From assembly GCA_031553685.1 (NCBI GenBank), contig JAVBLE010000074.1, positions 1-36,161 on the forward strand: DNA of 36,161 nt, in the 5' to 3' direction. The DNA comes from JAFGVL01 sp031553685. Lineage in GTDB: Bacteria > Bacteroidota > Bacteroidia > Bacteroidales > Paludibacteraceae. A program made the position numbers and the translations under genes. This document shows positions 1-7,660 of this stretch, in pieces. The first letter of the stretch is position 1. The number at the start of each line of letters is the position of its first letter. The notes beneath the pieces were generated by a model. The model did no database searches. It saw only the letters and a program-made list of their open reading frames with translations, and was not told the DNA's origin.

Positions 1-57
1 CCCCCCTTCACTACAATTGCAAGCAAATATATTTAACAAAAAAACCAATACCAACCC

Positions 58-80
58 GTAGGTACAAGTCGCGACTTGTC
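58..80. repeat. REP-like half unit upstream of the RAYT pseudogene
   Basis: A palindromic core ACAAGTCGCGACTTGT follows a GTAGG-type end. It belongs to the same family as the units at 375-463, 721-784 and 828-897, which share GTAGGGAC/GTCCCTAC ends and a TCGCGA-type centre. The preceding A-rich stretch (about 30-57) is nearly repeated at 801-827, so the RAYT region is bounded by direct repeats of about 50 bp. Confidence 0.7.
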
Positions 81-107
81 CGATTGATAATTATAAAACA
101 CAATAAA

Positions 108-716
108 ATGGAACTTCCCAAACGAAAGCCAATACCTCGATTAAAAGGCTATGATTATTCGCAAGATCATCTGTAGTTTGTAACAGTTTGTGTAGATAAT
201 CATTTTTGCTGTCTGGGTGAAATTCATGACCATGAAATGTTTTGTAATTCATTTGGCGAAATAATGAAAAAGCAATGGTTTTGGTTGGCAGAACAATATT
301 CATACATTAAGTTACACGCCTTTATTGTAATGCCAAATCATATTCATGGAATTGTTGAAATTTGTGCAGGCACTGTAGGGACGGGTCGCGACCCGTCTGT
401 TAATTTCAAAGGCGACCCGTCTGTGTTTTCCGATTTGGCGGACAAGTCGCGACTTGTCCCTACGAAGGTCAAACCCCTATCGCAGATAATAGGTGCATAC
501 AAAACAACTACATCTAAACAAATTCATTTAGAGGGATTTACTGATTTTAAATGGCAACGCTCTTTTTATGATCATATTATTCGAGATAGCAAATCTTATA
601 CAATGATATCCGAATATATAAAAGAAAACCCTCTTCGTTGGAAAGAAGATAAATTTTACAAAACCAGATTAATCCATGAGTGGAAAGCCCATGAATGGGG
701 AAATAATTTTTGGTGA
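108..716 (+). pseudogene. REP-associated tyrosine transposase (RAYT, Y1 HUH family), in-frame stop
   Basis: This is a single-strand-specific HUH transposase of the IS200/RAYT family, a group known to be linked to REP palindromes. Reading from ATG 108 gives the usual RAYT start (RLKGYDYSQ), then a TAG at 174-176 where the family normally has an aromatic residue before FVTVC. The frame stays open to 716. The HUH motif is intact (MPNHIHG, around 331-352), as is the C-terminal helix with the candidate nucleophile tyrosine (SEYIKENPLRW). About 30 residues between them are encoded by palindromic repeat DNA (375-463). A shorter protein from ATG 237 would lack the first beta strand of the fold, so I call it a pseudogene. 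TAG readthrough or a sequencing error are the alternatives. Confidence 0.8.
375..463. repeat. Paired REP palindromes inside the RAYT coding frame
   Basis: Two TCGCGA-centred palindromes lie head to head, starting GTAGGGACGGGTCGCGACCC and ending CGCGACTTGTCCCTAC, with a partial GGCGACCCGTC copy between them. The outer GTAGGGAC and GTCCCTAC form an inverted pair, giving a BIME-like unit. The insert keeps the RAYT frame open and encodes the GTGRDPS and DKSRLVPT segments just after the HUH motif. Confidence 0.8.
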
Positions 717-720
717 TTTC

Positions 721-784
721 GTAGGGACAGCTCGCGAGCTGTCCGCGTTATCCGATTTAACGGACGGGTCGCGCCCGTCCCTAC
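721..784. repeat. BIME-like REP pair downstream of the RAYT
   Basis: A 64-bp unit begins GTAGGGACAGCTCGCGAGCT and ends GGGTCGCGCCCGTCCCTAC. Its two palindromes are separated by a short CGCGTTATCCGATTTAA linker, and the GTAGGGAC/GTCCCTAC ends match those of the copy inside the RAYT. Confidence 0.8.
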
Positions 785-827
785 AAATACAACCCGATAC
801 ATTTAACCAAAAAACCAACGCCAACCC

Positions 828-897
828 GTAGGGACAACTCGCGACTTGTCCGCGTTATCCAATTTGATTTGACGGACAAGTTGCTACTTGTCCTTAC
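828..897. repeat. Second BIME-like REP pair downstream of the RAYT
   Basis: This unit has the same architecture: GTAGGGACAACTCGCGACTT, a linker containing CGCGTTATCCAATTT, then GGACAAGTTGCTACTTGTCC. The second palindrome has decayed (TTGCTACTT in place of a TCGCGA centre). The region 717-976 holds only these repeats and the promoter of the HU gene. Confidence 0.75.
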
Positions 898-924
898 TAT
901 TTTTTTATTTCTATCGAAAATTAA

Positions 925-932
925 TATCTTTG
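925..932 (+). promoter_or_regulatory. Candidate Bacteroidota -7 element for the HU gene
   Basis: TATCTTTG fits the TAnnTTTG consensus of Bacteroidota housekeeping promoters and lies 44 bp before the HU start. I see no clear TTTG -33 box at the expected 19-23 nt spacing, so only the -7 half is supported. Confidence 0.5.
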
Positions 933-976
933 TATCCAAATAACTTGAGGGTAATTTTTTATAAAATTATTTACAC

Positions 977-1264
977 ATGAATAACAAAGAGTTCCAATCT
1001 GCCATTGCAGCCAAATTGAATATCTCGACGGTCGAAGTCGAAGAATTGCAGCAAGCCACAGCAAACGCATTGTTATCCGAATTTCAATCGGATAATACGA
1101 TCAATTTGCAAGGCTTTGGCTCGTTCGAAGTGCGCGAAAAAGAAGAACGCACAGTAGTCAATCCCCTCACCAAAGAGCGTTCGGTTGTACCTGCCAAAAA
1201 AGCATTGGCATTCAAAGTCAGTGCCGTTTACAAAGAAAAAATTAAAGATATTCCACGCAAATAA
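977..1264 (+). CDS. HU-family DNA-binding protein
   Basis: A 95-residue protein of the HU/IHF family, a small basic nucleoid protein that bends DNA as a dimer. The N-terminal helical part (NKEFQSAIAAKLNIS) is followed by the beta-arm region containing INLQGFGSFEVREKEERTVV, NPLTKE and VPAKKALAFKVS. The GFGSF turn and the NP arm tip are family hallmarks, and the length is typical. A candidate -7 box lies at 925-932. It is followed 81 bp later by a second, much larger HU-domain gene on the same strand, so the two may be co-transcribed. The family call is firm; the specific cellular role is not visible. Confidence 0.9.
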   Translation: MNNKEFQSAIAAKLNISTVEVEELQQATANALLSEFQSDNTINLQGFGSFEVREKEERTVVNPLTKERSVVPAKKALAFKVSAVYKEKIKDIPRK

Positions 1265-1345
1265 TCTAAATTCAAAGATTAAAAAACCCAAAAGATTTTT
1301 TTAATTGAATTTTTAAATTTTTAAATCTTTGAACTCGAAAATCTC

Positions 1346-2566
1346 ATGAGTAAAAAAATATCAATACAGGAATTAGCTGCAATCATAGCCGAAAGAACCG
1401 ATAAAACCAAGAAATTGTCGGAAGATTTTTTGCGTGCGTTCCAGTCTGTAATCGAAGAAGGATTGGAAAAAGACGGTTTGGTAAAAATCAAAGGTTTAGG
1501 AACCTTTAAGTTAGTGTGGAACGAACCCCGCCGCAGTGTCAATATCCAAACCGGACAAGAATACACCATTCCCGGACATAACAAAGTATCGTTCACACCC
1601 GAAAATTCGATAAAAGAATTATTAAATACAACGGTTTCATCGAACGAAACAACCGAGAAATTTGGTGTTGATCCGCTCAAAAAACTCAACGAACAAGCCG
1701 AAGAAATCACCGGATTACTTGCTGAGTTGCAAGGCATGAAACAGGACGAAGAACCTAAACAAGAACCGGTAGTTGTGCCTGTAGTTGCCGAAGAAAAACC
1801 AAAAGAAGAAGCAGTAGAAATATCTCCGGTAGTTGAATACACACCAAAACCGGTAGAACCCACACCTGTTGCAACTCCGACGCCACAGCCGGCACCGGTC
1901 TACACCCCAACACCGATTGTAACGCCGCCAACGAGCACGCCTGCTGCAACAACTTCGACAACCATACCTCCAACTCCAACCAGAGATATTCCGGTAAAAG
2001 AAAAACGCCGTTTCCCTTGGAAATGGATTATTCTTATTTTATTGTTACTCTTGATTTTAGGTTGTGCAGCGGTTTGGTATTTTAACCTCTGCCCGAAGGT
2101 AACAAAACCTATTGAAGAAAAAATCACGGTATGGATACCCCAAAAAGCAAATGCCGAAGAAAATGCAGAACCTCAAGTGATTACCGTTCGTTCCAACGAT
2201 ACTATTTGGATTGATAAAACAGATACGATAGCCGAAGTTAAAGACAGCATTCAGGTAACGCCGCAACCTGTTGCTGCTTCGCAAAGCTCTATCTTTGACC
2301 AAAAGCGCGAGTACAACAATTTTATCACTACTGAAACTATAACAGAAGGCAATACACTGACTCGGGTTGCTTTGAAATATTACGGACACAGGAATTTTTG
2401 GGTATATATCTATGAAGCAAATAAAGAGAAAATAGCACATCCGGATAAATTACCTGTCGGGTTCACTGTAAAGATTCCAAAACTTTCGCCCGATTTGATC
2501 AATGCCAATAATCCCGAATGTGTAAAATATGCCGGTGAATTGGAGGTAAAATATGCGAATAAGTAA
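1346..2566 (+). CDS. HU domain - transmembrane - LysM protein
   Basis: A 406-residue modular protein. Residues 1-95 are an HU-like DNA-binding domain (SIQELAAIIAERT, VKIKGLGTFKLV, PGHNKVSFTP). Residues 130-215 are an acidic then proline/threonine-rich linker. Basic residues (KEKRRF) lead into one membrane span at about 226-246 (WIILILLLLLILGC). The C-terminus has a LysM-like segment at about 332-381 (TEGNTLTRVALKYYGHRNFW, then LPVGFTVKIPKL). The predicted topology puts HU in the cytoplasm and LysM in the periplasm, so one polypeptide could tether DNA to peptidoglycan. That role is inference, although HU-LysM proteins do occur in Bacteroidota. A terminator follows at 2593-2625. Confidence 0.85.
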   Translation: MSKKISIQELAAIIAERTDKTKKLSEDFLRAFQSVIEEGLEKDGLVKIKGLGTFKLVWNEPRRSVNIQTGQEYTIPGHNKVSFTPENSIKELLNTTVSSNETTEKFGVDPLKKLNEQAEEITGLLAELQGMKQDEEPKQEPVVVPVVAEEKPKEEAVEISPVVEYTPKPVEPTPVATPTPQPAPVYTPTPIVTPPTSTPAATTSTTIPPTPTRDIPVKEKRRFPWKWIILILLLLLILGCAAVWYFNLCPKVTKPIEEKITVWIPQKANAEENAEPQVITVRSNDTIWIDKTDTIAEVKDSIQVTPQPVAASQSSIFDQKREYNNFITTETITEGNTLTRVALKYYGHRNFWVYIYEANKEKIAHPDKLPVGFTVKIPKLSPDLINANNPECVKYAGELEVKYANK

Positions 2567-2592
2567 CAATAGATAGATAGTATTTTAAAAGG

Positions 2593-2625
2593 AAAAGGTT
2601 TTATGGGTTTCATAAAGCCTTTTTT
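2593..2625 (+). terminator. Rho-independent terminator after the HU-LysM gene
   Basis: The stem AAAAGGTTTTATG pairs with CATAAAGCCTTTT, with one wobble, and is followed by a run of T. It lies 26 bp after the stop codon. Confidence 0.75.
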
Positions 2626-2683
2626 AATAGTGTACAAAATTTTCATTAACACAACTTAACGCCAAAGCCTGCTTAAAAGGCAT

Positions 2684-2691
2684 TATTTTTG
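2684..2691 (+). promoter_or_regulatory. Candidate -7 element for the bat cluster
   Basis: TATTTTTG fits TAnnTTTG and lies 101 bp upstream of the MoxR-type gene, after the preceding terminator. No convincing -33 box was seen. The leader just before the start codon is made of TTGTAAAT repeats. Confidence 0.35.
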
Positions 2692-2792
2692 CGTAAAATA
2701 ATCGATTTTTAAAAAATAAATCATTTCAAACCCCGTTCATTTACCAACGAAAATTAGTAATTTGTAAATAATAAAATTGTAAATTATCAGAT

Positions 2793-3776
2793 ATGGATAT
2801 TCGCGAATTAAACGCCCGCATTGAGCAAAAAAGCCAATTCATCGGTTTGCTGATGATGGGCATGGACAAAACTATTGTAGGGCAAAAACACTTGGTGGAA
2901 TCGCTGCTTATCGGATTGCTTGCCGATGGGCATGTGCTGCTCGAAGGAGTGCCCGGACTGGCAAAAACTTTGGCTATCAAAACACTGGCGAGCTTGATCG
3001 ATGCCGATTTCAGCCGCATACAGTTTACGCCCGATTTACTACCTGCCGATGTGATTGGCACCATGATTTACAGCCAAAAAACAGAGGAATTCAGCATTCG
3101 CAAAGGACCGGTTTTTGCCAATTTTATTTTGGCAGATGAGATAAACCGTGCGCCGGCAAAAGTGCAAAGTGCGCTGCTCGAAGCTATGCAGGAACGACAA
3201 ATTTCGATTGGCGACAAAACTTATCCGCTCCCAAAGCCTTTCCTTGTGCTGGCTACCCAAAATCCAATAGAGCAGGAGGGAACTTACCCGCTGCCCGAAG
3301 CACAGGTTGATCGTTTTATGCTCAAGGTAGTAATTTCTTATCCGAAACGGGAAGAAGAAAAACTGATTATGCGTCAAAATATGTCGGATAATGCGCCGGA
3401 AATCAAACCCGTTCTTCACCCAAATGATATTATCGAAGCTCGAAAAATTGTAAAAGAAGTTTATTTGGACGAAAAAATAGAGAAATATATTGTCGATATT
3501 GTTTTTGCCACCCGTTTCCCCGATGAATACGGACTTGGCAGATTAAAAAACCTGATCGCCTTTGGAGCTTCGCCCCGTGCGAGCATTAACCTTGGTTTGG
3601 CTTGCCGGGCGTATGCGTTTATCAAGCGGCGCGGGTATGTGGTGCCGGAGGATGTGCGTGCGGTTTGTCATGATGTGCTTCGCCATCGTATCGGATTAAG
3701 CTACGAAGCCGAAGCTAATAATGTTACTTCGGAAGAGATTATTAATGATATTTTGAATACGGTACAGGTGCCATAA
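2793..3776 (+). CDS. MoxR-family AAA+ ATPase of the bat operon
   Basis: A 327-residue MoxR-type AAA+ ATPase, the family that acts as a chaperone for von Willebrand factor A (VWA) partners. Walker A is GVPGLAKT (residues 52-59), Walker B is FILADEINRAP (111-121), and the region around LATQNPIEQEGTYPLPEAQ with VDRF carries the sensor 1 segment typical of the family. Length is typical. It heads a same-strand run of genes (DUF58, BatA, BatB, BatC, BatD) that matches the Bacteroides aerotolerance operon, so I infer it remodels or activates those membrane VWA proteins. The start codon follows an AT-rich leader of TTGTAAAT units. Confidence 0.92.
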   Translation: MDIRELNARIEQKSQFIGLLMMGMDKTIVGQKHLVESLLIGLLADGHVLLEGVPGLAKTLAIKTLASLIDADFSRIQFTPDLLPADVIGTMIYSQKTEEFSIRKGPVFANFILADEINRAPAKVQSALLEAMQERQISIGDKTYPLPKPFLVLATQNPIEQEGTYPLPEAQVDRFMLKVVISYPKREEEKLIMRQNMSDNAPEIKPVLHPNDIIEARKIVKEVYLDEKIEKYIVDIVFATRFPDEYGLGRLKNLIAFGASPRASINLGLACRAYAFIKRRGYVVPEDVRAVCHDVLRHRIGLSYEAEANNVTSEEIINDILNTVQVP

Positions 3777-3787
3777 ACATAAATGTT

Positions 3788-3856
3788 CCGTCATGCTGAA
3801 CTTGTCTCAGCATCGCAAAAGTCTAATGTGATTGTGGGTCAAGCCCGCAATGACGG
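3788..3856. repeat. GTCAT...ATGAC dispersed palindromic element (copy 1)
   Basis: A 69-bp element with CCGTCAT/ATGACGG ends. It holds an inner hairpin TGCTGAACTTGTCTCAGCA and an inner GCGGGCTTGACCCGC-type palindrome (here GTGGGTCAAGCCCGC). It fills the gap between the MoxR and DUF58 genes. Related copies are at 7720-7789, 12311-12415, 26126-26192, 28706-28785, 32360-32426 and within 32973-33199. Confidence 0.8.
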
Positions 3857-3868
3857 TCTGATAGCTAA

Positions 3869-4744
3869 ATGGATACACAAGAATTACTAAAAAAAGTGCG
3901 GAAGATTGAGATAAAAACACGCGGTTTATCCAATCATATTTTTGCGGGAGAGTACCATTCGGCTTTTCATGGGCATGGCATGACCTTTGCCGAAGTACGC
4001 GAGTACCAATATGGCGATGATGTGCGCGATATCGATTGGAATGTGACGGCTCGCTTCAATCATCCTTTTGTAAAGGTATTTGAGGAAGAACGCGAACTGA
4101 CGGTAATGTTGTTGGTAGATGTGTCGGGCAGTCGGGATTTTGGTACGGTTCGCCGGACAAAAAAAGAACTGATTACCGAAATGGCGGCTACTATTGCCTT
4201 TTCCACCATTCAAAATAATGATAAGATCGGCGTATTATTTTTCTCGAATAAAATAGAAAAATTTATTCCGCCGCAAAAAGGACGCAAGCATGTATTGCAT
4301 ATTATTCGCGAATTGATTGACTTTGAGCCTGAAAGCCGCCAAACGGATATTACCTGCGCCCTGAAATATTTTACCAATGCGATAAAAAAACGCTCGACGG
4401 CGTTCCTGATTTCCGATTTTATCGATGGCGATTATGTGGATGCAATAACGATTGCTTCGCGCAAACACGATTTGATTGCCTTGCAGGTGTATGACAGTTT
4501 GGAAACCAAAATGCCTGCTGTCGGCTTGATCAAAACAACTGATACCGAAACCGGCAAAGAGCTTTGGGTAGATACTTCGGATGCTCGTGTGCGCGAAATT
4601 TTTCGCAACCAATGGAACGAAAGCCAATATAATTTGCAATTATTATTGACCAAAAATAATGTGGACATGGTTTCGATCCGTACCGACGAGGATTATGTAA
4701 GATCGCTGATGAAACTGTTCAGGATGAGGGGAGGACGCAAGTGA
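3869..4744 (+). CDS. DUF58 domain protein (bat operon)
   Basis: A 291-residue DUF58 protein, a VWA-like family encoded beside MoxR ATPases. The hallmark YGDDVRDIDWNVTAR sits at residues 48-62. A VWA-type metal-site motif DVSGSR is at 84-89 (DxSxS), and a later strand ends in FLISDFID. There is no signal peptide or membrane span, which fits a cytoplasmic partner of MoxR. The next gene overlaps its stop codon by four bases (GTGA at 4741-4744), so translation is probably coupled. The exact biochemical role of the family is not established. Confidence 0.9.
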   Translation: MDTQELLKKVRKIEIKTRGLSNHIFAGEYHSAFHGHGMTFAEVREYQYGDDVRDIDWNVTARFNHPFVKVFEEERELTVMLLVDVSGSRDFGTVRRTKKELITEMAATIAFSTIQNNDKIGVLFFSNKIEKFIPPQKGRKHVLHIIRELIDFEPESRQTDITCALKYFTNAIKKRSTAFLISDFIDGDYVDAITIASRKHDLIALQVYDSLETKMPAVGLIKTTDTETGKELWVDTSDARVREIFRNQWNESQYNLQLLLTKNNVDMVSIRTDEDYVRSLMKLFRMRGGRK

Positions 4745-5661
4745 TTGCAGTCCGGAAATTAGTGGCATTATTCGCGTTTTCCTTTATTTACACAGTTTGT
4801 TATGGCAAAGCGGATAGTACTTATATCGGGTTTTTTAAAGAAAATTCCGCAGCAAAACTTTATACAGGCAATAAATTTATAACGATGCAGCATCAACCTG
4901 CTGACGGAGATAGAATTCGCTACGGACCCGGCACTAAAATTGATTTTGGTATAGGCGCTTCGTGGAATGGTTTAGGAGGAAGTATCTCTTATAGCGTTGG
5001 TTTGGAAAACACCGAAAGTCAGACGGTAGATTGGCAGTACCACCATTATCATCGGCATTTTTTCTTCGATGTATACGGACAAAGCTATCATGGATTTTAT
5101 CAAAACATGAAAGATGAAAATACCGATGATGTTTTCTTTCCAGAGATGAAAGTAGTGCGGTTGGGAGGTTCGTTGCAATATGGATTTAACGGCAATAAAT
5201 TCTCATTTAGAGCAGCTTTGGGGCACAACGAAAAACAATTGAAATCGGCAGGCAGTTTTTTATTAGGAGCCAATTTTAACTATACCAGAGTAACAATGCC
5301 CGAAAGTTTTGCTTCGGAGGAATTCACTTTGCGTCACAATTATTTTGCAGGTCCCATTGCCGGTTATGCCTATACATGGGTTATCAAGAAAGATTATTAC
5401 ATAAGCTTATTAGCCTCTGCCGGCATCAATGTCGGTCTTGACAATTTGAAAAATGAATTTGATGTATATCCGGTATATTTCCCCCGCATTTCGGCAGGAT
5501 ACAATGCCGAAACATGGTCGGTGGCAATGACAGGAATATTTACCAATGTCAATATATCTTATACCGAAAATGGCAGATTGAATTTGGATGCCGGAAGCGC
5601 GCAAATCACCTTTATCAAGCGCTTTCATTTTCAGCCACCATTTTGCAAAAAGAAAAAATAA
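4741..5661 (+). CDS. Secreted beta-rich protein, probable DUF4421 family
   Basis: A 306-residue protein. I take the start as GTG at 4741, which overlaps the preceding stop, because it gives a signal peptide (LVALFAFSFIYTVCYGKA). The mature start DSTYIGFFKENSAAKLYT and the following GPGTKIDFGIGASWNGLGGS resemble the Bacteroidota DUF4421 family. Repeated amphipathic strands with aromatic ends (for example YFAGPIAGYAYTWV) suggest an outer-membrane barrel. The function is unknown. This gene and the next are not part of the classical bat operon as I know it. The family assignment is moderate; secretion is well supported. Confidence 0.6.
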   Translation: MIAVRKLVALFAFSFIYTVCYGKADSTYIGFFKENSAAKLYTGNKFITMQHQPADGDRIRYGPGTKIDFGIGASWNGLGGSISYSVGLENTESQTVDWQYHHYHRHFFFDVYGQSYHGFYQNMKDENTDDVFFPEMKVVRLGGSLQYGFNGNKFSFRAALGHNEKQLKSAGSFLLGANFNYTRVTMPESFASEEFTLRHNYFAGPIAGYAYTWVIKKDYYISLLASAGINVGLDNLKNEFDVYPVYFPRISAGYNAETWSVAMTGIFTNVNISYTENGRLNLDAGSAQITFIKRFHFQPPFCKKKK

Positions 5662-5697
5662 TTTAAGAATATGACAAAAAACAATAAAAATAATTTG

Positions 5698-5909
5698 GGC
5701 GCGTCCCCGCCGCATTCCTCTCTTGTATCGCGTCCCGCAAAATGTCGGCGGGGTCGGGCTATCCGCTGTACTCCTCGCTCACATTCCTATTCCGTTGGTA
5801 GGGGCGTTGCATGCAACGCCCCTACCACATCCCTATCCGGTTCGCTGCGGGGTGTCGCTCCTATCCCTCGCGCATCCGCCTTGCAGGACGGCTTGGCGTA
5901 CCGGTTCTC
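5698..5909. repeat. GC-rich dispersed element, copy 1
   Basis: This GC-rich island of about 210 bp in AT-rich DNA shares long blocks with 8910-9107: GCGCGTCCCCGCC, TGTCGGCGGGGTCGGGCTAT, TGTCGCT with CTATCCCTCGCGC, and TCCGCC with a CAGG-type hairpin. A perfect 28-bp palindrome (5798-5825) is inserted in it. The open frames across it run in several frames and look like repeat artefacts. It accounts for most of the gene-free stretch 5662-5968. Confidence 0.75.
5798..5825. repeat. 28-bp perfect palindrome with GTA...TAC ends
   Basis: Each arm is GTAGGGGCGTTGCA, giving a perfect 28-bp palindrome centred on GCATGC. Its length and ends match the palindromes at 8941-8968 and 19488-19515 and the GTAGGGAC-type REPs near the RAYT. 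Confidence 0.8.
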
Positions 5910-5968
5910 ATATTTTTTGTCATGCGCCAAGAAAAAAAGACACAAAAACAAAATAAAATTATAGAAAG

Positions 5969-6757
5969 ATGAATTTAAAACGAACACATTTAATTGTAAG
6001 TGCTTTACTTGCAGCCATTTGCATAAATGCACAAGATTATACAGCCGAAGATACGATTGCAGCCATGCGTCAATATCAAAACAAGGAGAAAAAGAACCAC
6101 CAACGCGAGTTTAGAAACTATTGGGGCACAGAAGGATATTTTGGCATAGGCGGGATAATTGGACCAATCAAAAATAGTGCAGCATCGTTTGACGGGGGCA
6201 TGAATATGAATTTTGGCTTTAAATTCCGCTATCAGATAAATCCGCATTTTGCACTTGTAGTCCCGATGGAATGGGTGTATGAAGATTATTTTATACGAAA
6301 CGGGGTAGAAAACGACATTTTCAATATTCCGCCCGAAATACCGCCTTATACCCCTACTTACGAAGAATTTCGTTATTGGGCGTTTGGCGTAGGTTTGGGA
6401 GTGCGGTACAATTTCGACAATCGCACTTCGCCTGCCCAATCATATCGTTATGCGCAAACCGGTCAGTATATCGAACTTTTTGCATACGGGCACATCGATT
6501 GGGCGCAATATTACGATGTAGCTTTCAACGGCGTGGGCAATGTAGAAAAGACCTTGCGTTATAGCGACTATGCGCTTTATCCCTTTGGCGATGCCGGTTT
6601 GCAACTGTCTGTTGGTTGGAATGCATTGAGCATTTGGTCGCGCTACCGGCTGACCGATTGCTTTAACGACCGCTACTCAAATGCCGAATTACCGTCATTT
6701 AGTTTGGGGCTTACTTACAATTTGTTTTCTTTCAATAGTCGCCGTTCGGGATATTGA
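5969..6757 (+). CDS. Predicted outer-membrane beta-barrel protein, unknown family
   Basis: A 262-residue protein with a signal peptide (LIVSALLAAICINAQ) and a mature part rich in alternating aromatic/glycine strands (YFGIGGIIG, MNMNFGFKFRYQINPHFALV, FGVGLGVRYNF, LGLTYNLFSF). The aromatic-ended last strands and lack of other hydrophobic helices point to an outer-membrane barrel. I do not recognise a named family. It lies four bases before the BatD-like gene, so it is probably co-transcribed with the bat genes; the dispersed GC-rich element separates it from the upstream DUF4421-like gene. Confidence 0.65.
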   Translation: MNLKRTHLIVSALLAAICINAQDYTAEDTIAAMRQYQNKEKKNHQREFRNYWGTEGYFGIGGIIGPIKNSAASFDGGMNMNFGFKFRYQINPHFALVVPMEWVYEDYFIRNGVENDIFNIPPEIPPYTPTYEEFRYWAFGVGLGVRYNFDNRTSPAQSYRYAQTGQYIELFAYGHIDWAQYYDVAFNGVGNVEKTLRYSDYALYPFGDAGLQLSVGWNALSIWSRYRLTDCFNDRYSNAELPSFSLGLTYNLFSFNSRRSGY

Positions 6758-6760
6758 TTT

Positions 6761-7660
6761 ATGAAAAATATTTTCCATAAAATAGTATTCATCGGGTTCT
6801 TAGTCCCTTCGTTTGCTTTTGCACAAATAAATGTGACAGCCAAAATAGATTCGGCTTCCATTAAAATCGGACAACAAACCGATATCCATTTGGAATTAAC
6901 ACAACCACAAGGAGCAAAAACAAAATTTCCAATCGTAAAAGATTCCTTGCTTTCAGGATTGGAAGTGATTCGTGTTCAACGAGATACCAGCATTTTGCCC
7001 GATAAAAAACAACAAATCCGTGCTAAAATAACAGTTACCGCTTTCGATTCGGCAAATTATGTCATTCCGCCCTTCCGCTTTGTAAACGGGAAAGATACAT
7101 TACTCACAAACGAGTTGTCGCTCAAAGTAATACCTGTTCTGGTAGATACTCTTAAGCAAGGGCTTTACGATGTCAAGCCCATTTACGAATTTGGCACCGA
7201 TTGGACATTTATTTTTATCATTATTGGAATAATCGCCCTTTTCATCGCGGCTATTGTGTTTTTTATTATTTATTATTTAAAAAAGAAAAAACAAAAGCCG
7301 GCGCCGGTTATCGAAGCCCCTGTTGTAGAAATAAAAATTGACCCGAAAGAATGGGCATTAAAAGAATTACAAAGAATACAAGCCGAAAAAATATGGCAAC
7401 AAGGCAAAGTAAAACAATATTATACCGAAATAACCGAAGTAGTCCGCCAATATATTGAGCAACAAATGAATATAATTGCATTGGAAATGACTTCGGACGA
7501 AATTCTGTACAATTTGAAAAAGAAAATAAATGCCGAAGCCTATCATTCGCTCAAAGAACTGCTTACAACAGCCGATTTGGTGAAATTTGCCAAATTTGTA
7601 CCCAACGAAAATGATTATGAACAGGCATTACGATGGGCATTTGAATTTATTGCCCCCTAA
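6761..7660 (+). CDS. BatD-like membrane protein of the bat cluster
   Basis: A 299-residue protein with a signal peptide (IVFIGFLVPSFAFA), a periplasmic beta-rich domain, one membrane span at about 148-170 (FIFIIIGIIALFIAAIVFFI) and a lysine-rich cytoplasmic tail ending in a helical domain (TEITEVVRQYIEQQMNI, EMTSDEILYNL, LKELLTTADLVKFAKF). The tail strongly resembles the C-terminal part of BatD encoded at 12490-14226. The protein is a shorter relative often found between DUF58 and BatA. Its last codons and stop (GCCCCCTAA) lie in a terminal inverted repeat, so the native C-terminus may have been replaced. Confidence 0.75.
   Translation: MKNIFHKIVFIGFLVPSFAFAQINVTAKIDSASIKIGQQTDIHLELTQPQGAKTKFPIVKDSLLSGLEVIRVQRDTSILPDKKQQIRAKITVTAFDSANYVIPPFRFVNGKDTLLTNELSLKVIPVLVDTLKQGLYDVKPIYEFGTDWTFIFIIIGIIALFIAAIVFFIIYYLKKKKQKPAPVIEAPVVEIKIDPKEWALKELQRIQAEKIWQQGKVKQYYTEITEVVRQYIEQQMNIIALEMTSDEILYNLKKKINAEAYHSLKELLTTADLVKFAKFVPNENDYEQALRWAFEFIAP

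Noticed and set aside
5671..5964. Overlapping open frames across the GC-rich element
   Set aside because: They are open in several frames at once, end in repeat-derived sequence, and the homologous element at 8910-9107 does not conserve any of them.
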